Assembly: GCF_035984415.1 (NCBI RefSeq)
Contig: NZ_CP130720.1
Coordinates: 2,852,001 to 2,916,000, forward strand
Length of the DNA: 64,000 bases
Direction of reading: 5' to 3'
Source: Streptomyces sp. NBC_01296
Lineage (GTDB): Bacteria; Actinomycetota; Actinomycetes; Streptomycetales; Streptomycetaceae
This document shows, one piece after another, positions 61,821-64,000 of this stretch. Positions within the stretch are counted from its first letter, which is position 1, and every line of letters starts with the position of its first letter. Made by a program: the position numbers and the translations under genes. The notes under the pieces are model-generated. The model worked only from the letters and a program-made list of their open reading frames with translations, was not told the DNA's origin and did not search any database.

Positions 61821-61865
61821 GCAACCCCCTGCCCGGGCCCGTGATTCCTTCCTAACGTCCTCGCC

Positions 61866-62882
61866 ATGACCACGAACCACACCGCTCACGCCGTCCACCA
61901 GATCGCCCGCCCCACCGGCTTCCCCTCCCCGACCGACTTCGCGTACGTCGAGACCCCAATCCCCGTCCCCGCCCCGGGCACCGCCCTGGTGCAGAACCTC
62001 CTGCTCTCGGTGGACCCGTACCACCGCGGGATGATGGACGGCGGCGAGGGCGGCTTCGAGCTGAACACCCCGCTGGAGGGCCGCTCGGTGGGCCGGGTGC
62101 TCGCCTCCCGCGACCCGGGGCTGCGCGAGGGCGACCTGGTCTTCCACCGCGAGGGCTGGCGTACCCACGCCCTCGTCACCCTCGGCGCGAACGGCACCCG
62201 CAAGCTCCGCGGCCACGAAGGCGTCCCGCTGGAGGCGTACCTGAGCATCCTCGGCGGCACCGGCCTGACCGCGTACGCCGCACTCACCCGGACCGCGGCC
62301 CTGCGCGAGGGCGAGGACCTCTTCGTCTCCGCGGCCGCGGGCGGGGTCGGCACCGCGACCGGCCACATCGCGCGGCTGCTGGGCGCCCGCCGGATCATCG
62401 GCAGCGCGGGCTCGGCGGCGAAGGTCCGCCACCTCACCGACGCGCTCGGCTTCGACGCGGCCTTCGACTACCACGACGGGCCGGTCGGCGAGCAGCTCGC
62501 GAAGGCCGCGCCCGAGGGCATCGACGTGTACGTGGACAACGTGGGCGGGGACCACCTGGCGGGCGCGATCGACGTGCTGCGCGAGTACGGCCGGATCGCC
62601 TGGGTCGGCGGGATCTCGATGTACAACGGGGACCGCTCGCCGGCCGCGCCCCGCAACCTCTTCGAGGTCGTCCACAAGTCGCTGCGCCTGGAAGGCGTAT
62701 TGGTTCGAAACCACACCAATCTGCAGGACGAGCTGGAGGACTTCCTGGTCCCGCACCTGCAGAGCGGCCGCATCGGCACGGACACCACCGTTGTCCAGGG
62801 AATCGATCACACGGTGGACGCCTTCCTGGGTGTGCTCCGCGGGGACAATCTGGGCAAGATGCTCGTCCGTCTCGAGGGCTGA
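61866..62882 (+). CDS. Zinc-independent medium-chain oxidoreductase (leukotriene/curcumin-reductase type)
   Basis: A 338-residue NADP(H)-dependent MDR enzyme without the catalytic zinc motif. It has a GroES-like N domain (LLSVDPYHRGMMDGGEGGF, GRSVGRVLASRDPGLREGDL) and a Rossmann domain with AAAGGVGTATGHIARLLGAR, IIGSAGSAAKVRHLTDALG, DVYVDNVGGDHLAGAIDVL and RIAWVGGISMYN. Relatives reduce alkenal or enone double bonds with NADPH. Divergent from LysR, which probably controls it. Confidence 0.92.
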   Translation: MTTNHTAHAVHQIARPTGFPSPTDFAYVETPIPVPAPGTALVQNLLLSVDPYHRGMMDGGEGGFELNTPLEGRSVGRVLASRDPGLREGDLVFHREGWRTHALVTLGANGTRKLRGHEGVPLEAYLSILGGTGLTAYAALTRTAALREGEDLFVSAAAGGVGTATGHIARLLGARRIIGSAGSAAKVRHLTDALGFDAAFDYHDGPVGEQLAKAAPEGIDVYVDNVGGDHLAGAIDVLREYGRIAWVGGISMYNGDRSPAAPRNLFEVVHKSLRLEGVLVRNHTNLQDELEDFLVPHLQSGRIGTDTTVVQGIDHTVDAFLGVLRGDNLGKMLVRLEG

Positions 62883-62888
62883 ATCCAG

Positions 62889-62921
62889 CCAACCGGATGT
62901 TCACCGACTTCTTACCGCACG
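62889..62921 (+). promoter_or_regulatory. Candidate PHO box upstream of the phosphoesterase
   Basis: Three 11-base units each with ACC at positions 5-7: GCCAACCGGAT, GTTCACCGACT, TCTTACCGCAC. The middle one is a perfect PhoP core GTTCACC. A TAGACC (62927-62932) could be the -10. Likely PhoP activation under phosphate starvation. Confidence 0.6.
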
Positions 62922-63001
62922 GATGTAGACCTTTGGCCCGGCGCCCGTCACTCTTTCCGTCAATGTGCCAGCGGGGCACTTGAGTTGGAGGCGAGTAGCC
63001 A

Positions 63002-64000
63002 GTGACACCGATCAGCCGCAGAGGGTTCGTGGGAATCGGCGCCGGGCTGATGGCCGGTGCCGCCCTGCCGGCGCTCGCGCCGACGTCGGCGGCCGCGGCC
63101 GCCGCGAGCGGCACGATCACCGACGTGAAGCACGTGGTGATCCTGATGCAGGAGAACCGCAGCTTCGACCACTACTTCGGCCGGCTGAAGGGTGTCCGCG
63201 GCTTCGGTGACCGCGCCGCCGGGAACATCCCGGGCGGCTGGGGCATGTTCAACCAGTCCAACTGGGGCGGCCGCCAGTACCCGTGGAAGCTCAGCGCCAC
63301 CCCGCCGGCGGGCGGTGTGGACGGCGAGACCCTGGCCCAGTGCAACGGCGACCTCCCGCACAGCTGGACCTCGCAGCACGCCGCCTGGAACAAGGGCCGG
63401 ATGGACAACTGGGTCCTCGGCGTCGGCAACACCCGCACCCTGGGCTACCTCGACCGCGGGGACATACCGTTCCACTACGGGCTCGCCGACAACTACACGA
63501 TCTGCGACGCGTACTTCTGCTCCACGCTGAGCGCGACCGGCCCGAACCGCACCTTCCTGTGGAGCGGCAAGGTCGACGCGGGCAGCAAGGACGGCGGCGA
63601 CGAGTCCGGGCTGACCTGGGAGACGTACGCGGAGGCCCTGCAGCGGGCCGGCATGAGCTGGAAGGTCTACCAGAACGCCCAGGACAACTACGGGGACAAC
63701 GGCCTCGCGTACTTCAAGAAGTTCACGGACGCGGCGCCCGGCAACCCGCTGTGGGACCGCGGCATGGGCTCCGTCCCGAAGGTCACCGGCTCCACCCCCG
63801 ACGACATCGCGGCCGCCATCCGCGCGGACGTCGTCGCCGGCACCCTGCCCCAGGTCTCCTGGGTGGTCGCGAACGAGGCCTTCTCGGAGCACCCGTACGC
63901 CCCGCCCGGCGACGGCGCGCACTTCGTGGACCTGGTCTACCGGGCGCTGTCCGCGAACCCCGAGGTCTTCGACTCCACCGTCCTGTTCCTCAACTACGAC
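63002..64000 (+). CDS. Tat-exported phospholipase C-type phosphoesterase (3' end outside window)
   Basis: 333 codons from a GTG at 63002 to the window edge, with no stop. Tat signal ISRRGFVGIGAGLMAGAAL then AAAAASG; mature domain begins DVKHVVILMQENRSFDHYFG (catalytic metal-binding ENRSFDHYFG at 51-60), the opening of bacterial phosphocholine-type phospholipase C and acid phosphatase AcpA-like enzymes, and continues with TLSATGPNRTFLWSG. Expected role: release phosphate from phospholipid headgroups outside the cell. Three PhoP-type repeats upstream fit phosphate control. Confidence 0.9.
   Translation, partial: MTPISRRGFVGIGAGLMAGAALPALAPTSAAAAAASGTITDVKHVVILMQENRSFDHYFGRLKGVRGFGDRAAGNIPGGWGMFNQSNWGGRQYPWKLSATPPAGGVDGETLAQCNGDLPHSWTSQHAAWNKGRMDNWVLGVGNTRTLGYLDRGDIPFHYGLADNYTICDAYFCSTLSATGPNRTFLWSGKVDAGSKDGGDESGLTWETYAEALQRAGMSWKVYQNAQDNYGDNGLAYFKKFTDAAPGNPLWDRGMGSVPKVTGSTPDDIAAAIRADVVAGTLPQVSWVVANEAFSEHPYAPPGDGAHFVDLVYRALSANPEVFDSTVLFLNYD

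Overview
The window is high-GC actinobacterial chromosome, almost certainly Streptomyces. Reasons: strong GC bias at third codon positions, many GTG and TTG starts, two complete conservon operons (cvnABCD), a HupS-type histone-like protein with a lysine/alanine tail, an IclR regulator of the NdgR type divergent from leuCD, a non-SMC-standard long smc, and the gene order smc - acyP - mutM - rnc - rpmF - coaD - rsmD - recG - rpmB - thiLD - ddl - gpsA - hupS - leuDC - gltX - conservons - acc - cimA - ure - ilvE - leuB, which from memory matches the core of Streptomyces chromosomes. I see no CRISPR array, insertion sequence, integrase or prophage gene.

Layout. 1-2161: end of a luciferase-like oxidoreductase and a sugar MFS transporter. 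2408-7799 (minus): smc, a 71-residue coiled-coil protein and acylphosphatase. 7934-9313 (plus): CAP-domain exported protein and HxlR regulator. 9286-18393 (minus): mutM, rnc, rpmF, yceD, a DivIVA-like coiled-coil protein, coaD, rsmD, recG and a DAK2 kinase-like protein, mostly DNA repair, ribosome and RNA maturation genes. 18643-24839: rpmB, thiamine kinases thiL-thiD, a stand-alone Lrp sensor domain, a DUF3515 lipoprotein, ddl, gpsA and plsC. 25034-30053: cofC (F420 synthesis) in frame with a small extra domain, hupS, a small conserved protein, leuD-leuC and ndgR. 30235-33941 (minus): five tRNA genes (Glu x3, Gln x2), a HAD hydrolase, gltX and a fumarylacetoacetase-fold protein. 34040-45098: a small NPRRT-repeat protein, then two tandem conservons. 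45237-49297: acyl-CoA carboxylase epsilon and beta subunits, YceI protein and a TPM-domain exported protein. 49405-57632: cimA, then a TetR gene, agmatine deiminase and an unusual urease (fused gamma-beta plus alpha), divergent from an NCS1 permease. 58022-64000: ilvE, leuB with a 42-codon upstream gene, a LysR regulator divergent from an oxidoreductase, and the start of a Tat-exported phosphoesterase.

Functional themes. Branched-chain amino acid synthesis is scattered but dense (leuCD, cimA, ilvE, leuB). leuC and leuB each carry a striking dyad upstream, and cimA carries a terminator-like hairpin in its leader. The two conservons encode membrane histidine kinase-like CvnA proteins with roadblock (CvnB), DUF742 (CvnC) and small GTPase (CvnD) partners. 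Their cvnD genes are identical over 386 bp, which points to recent gene conversion. The urease-agmatine deiminase-TetR set looks like a nitrogen salvage operon. Its urease alpha subunit keeps the nickel ligands but lacks the usual flap cysteine.

Limits: all calls come from reading the sequence and from memory of protein families. No alignment or database search was run, identities are by eye, and start codons at GTG/TTG sites are choices argued case by case.
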